Source: Onthophagus taurus | Lineage: Eukaryota; Arthropoda; Insecta; Coleoptera; Scarabaeidae | Assembly: GCF_036711975.1 (NCBI RefSeq) | Contig: NC_091972.1 | Coordinates: forward strand, 5,337,001 to 5,401,000 | DNA: 64,000 nucleotides | Direction: 5' to 3' | In this document: positions 22,001 through 52,600 of the stretch, one piece after another | Numbering within the stretch: the stretch's first letter is position 1 | Layout: each line of letters starts with the position of its first letter | Program-made: the position numbers and the translations under genes | The notes under the pieces: generated by a model | Told to the model about the DNA's origin: nothing | What the model saw: the letters and a program-made list of their open reading frames with translations, nothing else | The model's database searches: none

Positions 22001-24401
22001 ACGCTCCTTCCCGATTCTGAGTACCAGGCAGCGCGGGAAAATCCTCTGAAGACATGGTGAATTCGCTGGACTCCAGCGTCGGCTGCTTTACCATCCCCAC
22101 ATACGGTTTGGTACCGGGCATAGGGCTCGGCTGGGGTACGTTATCGCCGGCGTTTCGGTTCGTCAGCGAAGGGAATTCGTTGAGATCGAGCAGCGGGGGC
22201 GTGTTGGTGTCCCCCGATCCGAAAACGGTGTGTATCGTGCCGTAGCCGCCCAGGGCGCTCATGTTGCCCATTTGGCTGTTGTTTCTGAAGCAAGTTTCAA
22301 GTAAAACGTCAACGTCAGACATTTAATTTTGAAGTTTGTGGTTGGCAGGTTTTTTTTTAAGAAAATGACGTGCTGTTTTTGTGGGTTAATCAATTCATTT
22401 TTTCGAAAAAATAAAAGTGTTGAGAAGAATTTCAAGGAAATGGACGAAAGGATGATAATGGAAAATATTAAATTATATCATCAAGTTAAGAGCGAAAAGG
22501 ATTTGGAATGTATTAAGCATTACAAAATATGTTATTGACAACCAAAATTCAGCAACATTTCAACATCTTTATAAATGTATTCTTTTACTCCATGTGTAAT
22601 CATTAATTACATATGGTGACATAAAATTGTTTGGAAACCTGTGTTATTTTAGTAGATAAGAAGTACTTTTTATATACAATTTATACATTGTGAGCAAACA
22701 GAAGTTATTTGCATTCTAGTTTTTTTCCATAACTTTCTTCGTCATTGATGAAATAATATTATAATTCGAATTCTGTTGGAGGGCCCTTAGCAGTCCTAAG
22801 CTAGCCTAGAAGAGCTTAGTGAGCTAAAATAAGGAATTAGTCATAGAACGACCCTAGGAAGACACCCACTGGATATTATGAGTGAAAGCAGAGGGAGAAG
22901 TCCCTAGGAATAGTCTCTGCAAATTTGCAGGGAAACAATTTGATATGAAGTATGGAGTGATGAATCAAAATTATATAAAAGAAAAAAAAATTATACCAAA
23001 AGACACAGATCAGAGAACATAATAACAACAATGTCTTTAACATCCCTTTATAACTATCAATAAGTAATCTGTCCTAGAATCAGCAGAGACACTCTGTGAC
23101 TCTTAGATGCTCTTCAACTTTCAATGTGGTTATGCAGTATATGGTCTATGGCTAACTCAAATTGATAAATAGAGTGTTTAAGGTGTACCTTACAACATTT
23201 CAGAGTGTATCTAATCTTTGAAATCTATGTTAAATGTCCAAGGTGTCTACTGACTTACTAGGTGTTAAACCTCAACTAGGTCTACTTTAAATCTTTATCA
23301 TGTCTGCCTAAAGACTGCAATGAGACAGATCCATATCAAAAATTTCAGACCACATCAAATCCAGTTGCATTATGACTCATTGAAAGTACCATAAAATCTC
23401 CATTCAGACATTATGTTGCATCAAGTATTTAAATTAGCATCATATCTCCATTATGATAAATTCAGCAAGAGTCCATCAGTCTATTTTATATTTCTATCAG
23501 GCCTGTATTAAGTCTATAACCTGTATTTGGATCATTAACAGTAACTAGTCTTTCTGAGAGTATCTAGTCATTTCCAATAGTATAGTTTTTCAGAATCTAG
23601 ACCTCTGGGAGCAGTATGTAGTCTTCTGGCAGCAGTATATAATCTTTTATTGCTAGTATTAACAGTAACTAGTCTTTTACCGACAGTACCTAGTCATTTC
23701 CCATAGTATATAGTTTTCTGCTATCAGAATATAGACCTCTGGCTGCAGTATGTAGTCCTGAATTAAAGAGAAAACTAAAGATAGACCAATTTTGAAGATT
23801 TAGATGACAACCACAATATAATCAAAGGATATATGTTTAAAAAAGCAATATGAACAATACAAATTCTTCTTAATGTTTCCTTTCAAAAAAAGATACTTTG
23901 TTTCATAACTTTAAAGTTGTGGAATAATGGAAATAAGATTGCACCAATTCACCTTGCTTAATAATTCCAATTTGAATCCAATATTTCAATGGCACTAAAA
24001 TTTCTTAATTATTTTGATGAATCCTATATCTACACTTAAAATTACTTTATTAAGATTCTAAAACATTATAACACATTTACAACAGTTCAAAGTCTAAAAG
24101 TGGTAACTTAACAAAAAGGTATCTAGTAATTATGACTAATTATCCAAAAGAAAATGTAAACATTACGTTTCTTACTTAATAACCTAAAAAATGTGGATAA
24201 AGTAATTAATTTTAAATAGTGGAAAATATTTATATTAGATATATTTGCTTACCCTATACTGGGTATTCCTCTTCTATCCGAAGGCCCCCGTTGCCCGAAC
24301 ACAGGTGTAACGTGCCCGGACATGGAATTACCTCCAAAACTCATACTCGTCCGGCCGAGGCTGTTGCCTCCAATGTTTCTCGAAAAGTTCAAATTCGCCA
24401 T
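16081..24401 (-). CDS. CNOT2: CCR4-NOT transcription complex subunit 2
   Basis: This is a structural subunit that pairs with CNOT3 on the CNOT1 scaffold of the CCR4-NOT deadenylase. Exons (5' to 3') are 24401-24253, 22284-21902, 16780-16498, 16439-16332 and 16282-16081. They sum to 1125 nt (374 aa plus stop) with all phases agreeing. The ATG is preceded in frame by TAG six bases upstream. Conserved landmarks are LDLNEFPSL and PYVGMVKQP with EDFPALPGT (residues about 80-140), then the NOT-box domain from about residue 178 (FPDGKVTNIP, LLTFIRAAETDP, CRPQDIDFHVP, REWRYHMEEKVWITQVPGM, YERGTYYFFDAQNWRKVAKEF). The N-terminus is about 165 residues shorter than the 540-aa human protein, all lost from the poorly conserved part. 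The last exon has a tandem acceptor (TTATAGTTATAG) that can add or omit two residues (Tyr-Ser). The 5.1-kb intron 2 is full of transposons. Confidence 0.93.
18421..19151. mobile_element. MITE with long TIRs and exact 9-bp target duplication
   Basis: The left end is CAAGGACTGTAGAATCTAAC and the right end is its complement with one mismatch near the tip. Matching continues for about 40 bp and then, with gaps, to about 80 bp through GCCCGC..CTACGTCACAC. The 9-mer ATTCTTGAG is directly repeated on both sides (18412-18420 and 19152-19160). Nine-base duplications with long TIRs point to a Mutator-like (MULE) origin; P-type (8 bp) is the alternative. The interior is non-coding. Confidence 0.8.
19397..20341 (+). 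pseudogene. hAT-family transposase relic
   Basis: The left end, CATTGATTCCCAAAGTGGTC, looks like a hAT/ZBED element terminus. The coding remnant at about 19726-20330 contains LLYTEVRWLSKSACLTRF, then FLESKDPDLKEN and AYLTDLFKKFN, the family pattern around the hAT RNase-H-like insertion. Later, in other frames, come NPFDETW and ELKVKFKRGYQTFWLQ. Several stops and frameshifts make it inactive. The relic lies between two 64-bp direct repeats (19333-19396 and 20342-20405) that differ at only two positions. They are far longer than a hAT target duplication. Confidence 0.75.
20660..21205. mobile_element. Mariner-type MITE, nearly palindromic
   Basis: The ends are CAGGGTGATTCAAAAAACCG and CGGTTTCTTGAATCACCCTG, with TA at 20658-20659 and 21206-21207. 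The inverted match continues inward through CTGACAGACTTCTAGAGTA and, further in, GTAAAGTGATCAATTATCTA, so most of the 546 bp is foldable. The terminal CAGGGTGATTCA is shared with the mariner-like element at 8664-9993. There is no transposase. Confidence 0.85.
21560..21662. repeat. Two copies of the ATTATA..GTGAAG satellite core
   Basis: TCAGTTTTCTTTTGTAATGT followed by CAATTATACCGTGAAG occurs twice at about 55-bp spacing. It is a diverged, oppositely oriented relative of the array at 7504-7812. It lies in CNOT2 intron 2. Confidence 0.75.
22285..24252 (-). other. CNOT2 intron 1, no gene recognised
   Basis: Apart from the flanking splice sites, nothing codes here. A degenerate run of related short phrases such as AGTATGTAGTCTTCTGGCAG and TCTAGTCATTTCC at about 23530-23760 suggests an old short-period tandem repeat. 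Confidence 0.5.
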
Positions 24402-25060
24402 TAGCTATCTTGTGTGTGGGGCACCACTCTCTAGCATAACGAGACCTCAGGGTAGCTCGTGTTGGAAATGCTCGCTTAGTACTATTTTTAACGGTTTCTT
24501 TTAACGTACGTATTAACTTAACAGCACAAAAAATACAAATAACATCATAGACACTGTGTTGGCTTAAATGCACTTTTATCTCCGTTCTTGCAGTTGAATA
24601 TTCGCTCGAATTATCCGTTTTGCGAATTTGATTTTATCGTTTGCACACGAAAAAATGTACCTGCTATAGAAAATAAAGAGTTAATTCTATACAGAAAGAT
24701 GTTATTGTCCCATATATTTCCGCCATTACAGATTTAAGCTGTCAAATTTTACAGTTTTCTGTATTAACATTTTACTAATTTACCGATATCTTTTTTATTA
24801 ATATACCACTTTTCATTCTAAATTTTAAATAATTATAAATTACGTAAAACTAATTTAAACGCATATCATTTGATTTTAATCGCTTTGTTATTAGCGTCAT
24901 TAACATTAAGTTAACTTATTATTATCACTTTAGATGTCGCACACGTCTTTATAATTTCCTAACCTAAAATCGCAAATCTTATCTGTCAAATTCGTTAACA
25001 TTTTACGTAATAACAAACAGCGATTCTTTTTAAAGAAGCTCCGGATAAAATCGTATCACG
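24402..25060. promoter_or_regulatory. Divergent promoter region of CNOT2 (-) and NDUFA13 (+)
   Basis: The two start codons are 659 bp apart in head-to-head orientation. The sequence nearest each gene is richer in GC than the centre and should contain both 5' UTRs. No TATA box at a convincing distance was identified. Shared regulation is an inference from geometry. Confidence 0.55.
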
Positions 25061-25510
25061 ATGTCCGCAATAGTGAAGCGACAGGATATGCCTCCCCCGG
25101 GAGGCTACAAACCTATTAATTTTAAACGGATCCCTGCGAAAACTTACTTCAGCGGTTTCACTATGATTGCAGGTTATCTTGGTGTCACCGCAGGAGCAGC
25201 TTACGTCTATTATTTAACCTGCAAAAAAGTCCATCGAGAAGACATCGAAGAACGATCTGCTAGATTTGCATTAACCCCATTATTAACGGCGGAACGCGAT
25301 CGTGAGTACTTAAAACAACTTAGACGCAATCGAGATGAAGAAAGGGAATTGATGAAAAATGTGGATGGATGGGTAGTTGGCACGTTATATGGGGAGCCTA
25401 TCTATAAAGACGATAAAGGTGAACTTATTGAACCACGGCTACAAGATTATTATGTGCATGCTAATGCGAAAGATTTTCTTAGAAGAGCTGATCTTAGTAA
25501 GATGTGTTAA
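25061..25510 (+). CDS. NDUFA13: NADH dehydrogenase 1 alpha subcomplex subunit 13 (GRIM-19)
   Basis: This is an accessory subunit of mitochondrial complex I in the inner membrane, needed for complex assembly. It is a single uninterrupted 149-codon frame. The N-terminal signature KRQDMPPPGGYKPINFKRIP matches the family's QDMPPPGGYGPI..KR block. One hydrophobic helix follows at about residues 30-52 (FTMIAGYLGVTAGAAYVYYL), then the conserved E..ARFALTPLLTAERDREYL segment and W-VGTLYGEP. Length is close to the 144 aa of the human protein. The start codon is the first ATG and is followed directly by conserved sequence. A polyadenylation signal lies at 25581-25586. It lacks introns although neighbouring genes have many; an origin by retrocopying cannot be excluded, but the gene is intact. 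Confidence 0.95.
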   Translation: MSAIVKRQDMPPPGGYKPINFKRIPAKTYFSGFTMIAGYLGVTAGAAYVYYLTCKKVHREDIEERSARFALTPLLTAERDREYLKQLRRNRDEERELMKNVDGWVVGTLYGEPIYKDDKGELIEPRLQDYYVHANAKDFLRRADLSKMC

Positions 25511-25991
25511 TTTGAATTGGGGAAATGATGTAGTTTTCAAAATTATTGTATTTATTTATATTATTCCCCATACTTTATTAAATAAATGTTTTAGTTAACG
25601 TTTTGTTTAATTAATTTATTGTATACACTTTTTGATAATACTTTATAATTTCCCATTAAAGCAAAAAAGTCCCACATGAAATGACAAGTTTATTCATTAA
25701 TTCATTAGCTGCTAAGAAATAATGAAATTGTTTATTTCGATTGTTACTAACTTATTGTAAAACAATCAAGAGCAAAAACATCACATGATAAATAGTACAA
25801 TACAAAAAGAAAAAAGAAGTTCTCAAAAATGCAAAAAAGCGATCACAGTCCTGGAGATGATTCCCTTATTACTTTACCCTTAAAAGTTTTACATCATTTC
25901 AATAACATTCGAAACAAATCTAAAATACTTGTTATTATTAAAAAAAAGCTAAAAAGCTACCATATATCTAACAAAAATAATTTAATATAAG
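25511..25991. other. Convergent 3' region of NDUFA13 and the dynein gene
   Basis: The 481 bp between the two stop codons should hold both 3' UTRs. AATAAA for NDUFA13 lies at 25581-25586; on the minus strand AATAAA-type hexamers occur near 25689-25694 for the dynein transcript. No other feature is seen. Confidence 0.5.
25581..25586 (+). terminator. Polyadenylation signal, NDUFA13
   Basis: AATAAA lies 71 bp after the stop codon, in AT-rich DNA, and is the first such hexamer downstream of the gene. Confidence 0.6.
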
Positions 25992-45998
<20,007 letters not shown>

Positions 45999-46632
45999 AC
46001 TTTAAAACCTCTATCAATTATATTTTACGCAATAACCGAGCATTAAACACCTAAGAAACACACCCCCGGAAAGGTGACAGCACACTGACTGAGTACTTCA
46101 TCCAACAATGACTTTATAACACTTTATACTGCGATTTTGAATAACGTTATCCTTTTTTAGTGTATACAAAAATGATGTTGGTGTCTTTTTCTATTAGATG
46201 CATCTATCTTTTTAAACTAAGAATTGATTTGACACTTAATTTATTAAATCGAAAGTTACTAATTTGGTATGGATGATTCATTAAATGAACTCAACATTTT
46301 AATTATGTAAAATTAAATAAAATGTGATTAGAATAATAAGTAGTTTATTAAATAAGATTTTATTAGATTTAAATTTCATTAATGTTAATAAATATATAAA
46401 TGTTACTTCTAATTATTTACTTTAATATTAATTATATACTAGTTATTTTATTACTATGTAATTGTCAATCCTGATTTTTGTGGACCAATGACAACGCTCG
46501 ATTTATAACCGTTAAGTTTTAAACCGAAATGTCATCAACGGCTGTTTCAAACAACGTTTTAAAGAAGAAAGATCCTTAAGAAGCATATCTGGTTTTTAAT
46601 TTTTTTTATGTAGTGCGAATATAACTTTAAGA
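45999..46632. promoter_or_regulatory. Divergent promoter region of the dynein heavy chain (-) and mud (+) genes
   Basis: The start codons face away from each other with 634 bp between them, and no other gene intervenes. The region is AT-rich in the middle (46240-46470), with relatively GC-rich ends next to each gene (for example 46020-46090 and 46480-46560). It must contain both 5' UTRs unless non-coding first exons lie inside the partner gene. No TATA element or initiator is convincing. Confidence 0.6.
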
Positions 46633-49600
46633 ATGGCTTATGAAAACTGGGACGATGTAATTATTCAATGGGTAAGTATATTTTTAAATAAATTTTAAGT
46701 TAAAACCGTTAATTTATGTTGCGTTAAGCGAATTTAATATTTACTGATTGTTTTTAAGGTGAACTGCTTGGACATCGCAATTCCCATTCAAGATGTAGAC
46801 GAATGCAAGAACGGGCAATTTTTTCAAAAGTTTTTGTCAATATTGTAAGTTATTAATAATTTTTTACTTTATTAAGTAATAAAATTGTTTAATTTTATTT
46901 AAGATCACCAGAAAAAAATCAACCATACACTCTAGAAATTATCCATCACATTTTAGGAGAGGTTTATAAAGATTTTAAATTTGATACAACTAAAACCAAC
47001 TTTTTTGAGCTTTCCCGAGAAGAAACGATTGAAATATGTTTACTATTGTTGTATTATGCTTGCGTAATTAAAAAAAATGCCACTTTGATTTCTCCATTAT
47101 GCGCTAGGTTGCCACAAAAGTTCCAAATTTGCATTAAACAATTCTTGGAAAATATGACTGATAAAATAGATGCAGAAATTTTACACACAATAGCAATTGA
47201 AAGTTTAAATTCTACCATGGCAAGTAATTGTTGGACTTCTGACATTCCCCCCTTAAAAACTGATAGTCCATTAAGATCGTATTTAACAATACCAGATGGG
47301 AATATTAGAAAATTAATTGATAAGGAAGTAAAAGTGTTACGAATTGAATTGGAATCTGAACGATTTGAAAAAGAAGGTTTGCAAGAAGAATTGAAAACAT
47401 ACAAAGATAAGATTATGATGCTGGAAGGAAAACTTAAAAAAAGTTGTGAACAGATGAATAAATTACGGTTAGAATTAAGTAATAAAGATGATGTGGGCGA
47501 AACTATTTTAATTAATGGAGGTGATATTGAGAAAAGGTACAAATCAGAAGTGGAGAGTTTAGAAAAATATGTTGCGCAATTAGAAAAAGAACAAATAGAG
47601 CTTAAGGAACGAAACGAAAAATTAATTGAGTCATTAAAAGTTTCTGATGAGGAATTAAAAATTTGTCAAGAAAAAATGTTGGGTTTAGAAACTGAGAATA
47701 AAGATCTTCGCGAAAAATATAAACAACAAGAAGAAGTTGTTGAGAATTTAAAAGCAGATTGCATAGAATTAAAAGTTTGTTTGGATGAGCTTCGACCTGC
47801 TAGTAATAATTTTGAAACTTCAGTCATTTTAACTCCTCAATCGAAAATGAAAAGAAGGAGTTTGAATTATTCAGTAATGGAGAATTTAGCCGGGAGTGTT
47901 GTTGAAGTCCAATTGGAGGATTTTCGTAAGGAAAATGCCCAGTTACAAGATTTATTATTGGAGATGAAAGAGGAATCGAAATTGTTGGAAGAACAAATTG
48001 TAGCTGTTAAGAATAATTATGAAAAAGCCCTTCAGGATTGTTCAGAATTAAAAAATAAAAATGAGGAGTCAACACAAAAAATTGAAGAATTAATTAAAAG
48101 TAATCAAAATATGGATGAATTATTAAAAAGATCAATGAAAGAAATTGAAGATTTTGAACAACTCATTTCTAATAAAGATTCGATTATTCTTGATATGGAG
48201 AGAAGTTTGGAAAAAACGAATGATTTAAAAAAAGAGTTAAAAGATAACGAATTAGATTTGACTGAAAAATTGCGAAAAGTTTCGTGCGAATTTACTGATT
48301 ACAAAATTGAGGCAGAAAATATTTCTAAAAATTTAAATTCAGCTGCTTCACAAATCCAAGCGAAATTTGAAAAAAGTGTCTCTAATTATAATAATTTAAA
48401 TACATCATTTATATCACTACAAAAATCTTATAATGTAACAATGAATAAATTTTCGAAAAATTTAAAGAAATTGTCAGAAATAGCAAATGATCAAATTGAT
48501 GGGAGTTTAGAGGATAAATTTGAATTTTTTGACGCGTTAGTTTCAAGTATTGACGAAGAAAAGGTTCGAAATAAAAATCTTATTAAAAATCTCACTGAAT
48601 CTTTACATGAAGGGGAAGAAGTTATTAATAATTTAAAAGCAACACAATTAATATTGAATGAGAAATTGGTTTTAACAAAAACTGAGAGGGATCAATTTGA
48701 AAAGATGTTAAAGAATTCTGAGATACATGTTAATGAGTTAGAAAATACTCTCAAATTAAAAATGGAAGATTCTAATAAAATTACAGCTAAAATATCTGAG
48801 TTGCACACCACTATAAATGAGTTGGAGTTTATTAAATCATTGAGAAGTAATTTAAATCAATCAAATTCAGGGGAAATTCTTGATGATTTTATAATGAATG
48901 TTAAGGAAACTTCAAAGGAAATTGAATCATTAAAGAATGAGATTAATCAAGTGAATGAGTTTAATGAAAATTTATCAAGAGAATTGGTCGAAAAAGAGCG
49001 GATGTTTTTGGAGAAAATATTTTTGTTGGAATCAGAAATAAAAGATTATAAGATTAGAATACAAGAACTTGAGACAATTATTGATACATCAAAAGAAGAC
49101 TTAAAAATCAAACAAATTGAAATCGCCGAAATTGAAAACGGAAAAATTACGATGGAAGAAAATTATGAAAAGATTAAATTCGACCTCTTGAAGAAAATTG
49201 ATCTTACCAGAGATACTCAAAAAAAATTAGAATTAGAAATACAAATCATATCAAAAGAAAAATCAAATTTAGAAAACAATTTAGGAAAATTCGAAAATGA
49301 TCTTAATAAATTACAGTTGGAAAAGGAGGATTTAATCGAACAAAATGATGAGTTAAAAGGGAAATACTCAGAGTGTTTTGAAACTCTATCCAGAAGAGAA
49401 CTTGAATTAGATGAGCGTGATAATATTATTTCTGAGTCAAACACCGAATTATTAACGATTAAATTGGAGTTGGAGAGGTGTAAACAAAAACATAACGAGC
49501 TTCAAATTAATATGGATAAAATTCGACAAGAAGAGAGCAAATATAAATTTTGCATTACCACCTTAGAGGAACAAAACCACGCGTTTGAAACTAAATTACA

Positions 49601-52600
49601 CCAATTATTACAGGAAAAAGAAGCCCTTAAAAATCTTAAGGATAGCTTAGAAAAAAAATCTCAAGATTTAGAGAGAAATCTCGAAATAATTATAACACAA
49701 TTAAAAGAAAAAAACGAAAACTTAAACGAATATTGTAACCAATTATCTTTAAGCAAACAAGAAAGCGAAAAGAAAATTATGAATATTAAACGGGATTTAG
49801 AAGAAGCTCAATACAAATTAGAGCGGGTTTTGAACGAAAAAAACGATGCAATTAAAAAGAAAGATGATGAGATAAAATCTTTGAAAATGAATTTGATAGG
49901 AAATGATAATCGTATTTATGAGCTTACCTCAAAAGAGGTTAATTACCTCCAAGAAATCGAAATACTCAAATCTGAATTAAATAATTCCTTCCAAAAATAC
50001 GCCGATAATTTTAACGCGTTTCAAGAATTAAAATTAATTCACGAAGCGGAACAACAAAATCTAACAGAAACTTTACGCGACTTAGGAGTTGAATGCAATC
50101 GATTAAAAGAAGAAAATAAAATTCGAAGCGAACAATTATCTCAAATAATCAACGAACGAGATGTTTTAAAATCAGAAAAAATCGGTTTAGAAGTCAAATT
50201 GGTTGCGCAACATAATAAATACGAAGAAGAACTAGAAAATACGCGCGAACAATTTTTATTGGACATAAATAATTTAATAAATAAAGAGAAAAAATTGGAG
50301 TTGGCGTTATCGAAAGCGTTGAATGATTTGGAAAGCGGGAGAGGGATTCAATATCGATTGGAGAATGAAGTGAAAAAGGTTTCTTCAAAAATTAGCGATG
50401 TTCAGCAAGAAAAAGCTAGTTTGGGGGAGAAGCTTTCAATGCTTGAGGTAACAAAGAAAGACATCGATTTGGAGTATTCCCAATTAAAGCTTGTTCATGA
50501 GAAATTGATTAATGAGAGCGAAAATTGTTTAAGAGATTCCGAAAAAAAGTTGGAGGGTGAAATTGAAAACTTAAAAAAAGAAAATCAAGAAATGGTTAAT
50601 GAATATTTTGAGTTGCAAAAATCGGTGGAACAAATTAAAGAAAATCATAAAAATGTTGAAATGAAACATGAGAAGATAATAAATGATTTGAACGACGAAA
50701 TTAAAAGTTTATGTGATAAAATTAGTAATTTGGAGATATTGAATGAAAAGATTACTAAAGAACAAGATAATTTATTGAAGAATACGCGGAAATTAAAACT
50801 GGAGATTGATGAATATGTTGAGAAGGAAGCACAACAAAATGATGTAATTTCAAAGTTACAATGTGCGTTTGATATATTGCAAACGGGAAAAGATCGGGTT
50901 GAGTTAGATTTGCAAAATGCGATTGAAACTAAGAATAAATTAGAAGATGAAAAAATTAAACTTAATGATTTAATTGAGGAAAAATCAAAATCGTTCGAGA
51001 GCGAATTAAATAAAATAAACGACGATATAAAAAAGAAAACTGAAATTATTAATGATAAAGATTATAAACTTGGCGAAAAAATTAAGGAATTAAATAATTT
51101 ACAACAAATTTATGAAACAGTATCATCAGAAAAAGAAAGTTTGCAGCAACGATTACAAGAGTCGCAAAATTTGCATAAACAATTTTTGACGGAAATTGAC
51201 GAAGAAAATCTTAGAACGCTAGAAAACATGACTTTGGACTTTTTCGACTTAAAAGGAGCTTATCAAAACGTTAATCTTACTTTAAAACAATTAAAAAAGG
51301 AAAAGAAAAAATTGGAGAAATCTTTAGATGAGGTAAATACCTCCAAAAAAGAATTAGAAATTCAATACAAAGAGAAACAAAAAATTTTCGAGCAAATTAA
51401 TAATAAATCGTTGAATTACCAAGAAATAATTGTAAAGGAACGCAACCATATTCACGAAGTTTTATACGAATTGCATCGTTCGATATCAGATTTAGAATTC
51501 GTTAAAAACGAAAAATTAGAAACTGACAAACAAAGCGAATTAATTAAGTCCGAAATAAATGAGTTAAAAAGTAATCGCGATGATTTAATTAAAATTAAAA
51601 CCGAATTTTACAACAACAAAGAAATCGAAATTGAGGATATTCATTTAAAAGCTGAAACGATTAAAAGTGAAATGTTAAAATCAATTAATAACGTGCGATT
51701 CGATTACGTTTCGACATCGCTCGAAAAAGAACGATTAAAAGAGATAATTGAGAAAGAAAAGGAATCAAAAACAATCTTAGAGGTGAAATTATTAAATTTA
51801 ATGAGCGAAAAAATTAGATTTGAGGAAATTATCAATAAATTTTATACAAATATCAATAAGATCGCGATTATTTTAGTGAATAAACCAATTTTAAATTCCC
51901 CATCATTCGAGAATATCTCCCAAGATGAAATGAAATTTATTTCTGGGGAGATTGAAAAAGGAATTGGGGATGTTTTTAGTAAGATTTATGAAATAAACGA
52001 GACCGTTACAAAATTAGAGGGTGAAAAGTGTTGTATAACAAATAAAATTGATTTATTAAGAAACGAAAAGGATTTGTGTGAGAAAGAAAAAATTAAATTA
52101 CTTGGTGATTATGAGGCTCTTAATAAAGAACGAAACGATCTCGAGAAAAGTATTGATGAAAAAATGATTAATTTAAAAAGTGAAAATGATGTTTTACACC
52201 AAACCATACAATCATTACGAGAAAATAATGTTAGGGCTTATAATGATTATCAAAAATTTATTGAGTTATCCAAAAACAACAAAAATCAAATCGATCAATT
52301 ATTAAAAAATCGCAATTCAACAGAAACGATTTTAAACGATTTAAAACAAAAATTATTAACGTTACAAATGAAATTCGTTGAATTCGTCCACTCAGAAAGC
52401 TTTTATAAACAATATTTCGACCAAAAAGAATCTCTCCAAATCATCGCCGATGATATACAAAGACAATTTAATCGATATTCGAGGATTTCGTTTAATATTG
52501 TAATCAATTTTGGAACGTTATCGGAAAAAATCGTAAACGCGTTATTTTCGGAAAAAAGCATCGAAATTGAAGCGATTTTAAAAGATTTAGACATCGAGGA

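Noticed and set aside
47054-47542. Antisense frames opposite mud and dynein exons
   Set aside because: They arise from codon bias of the long coding exons and have no homology.
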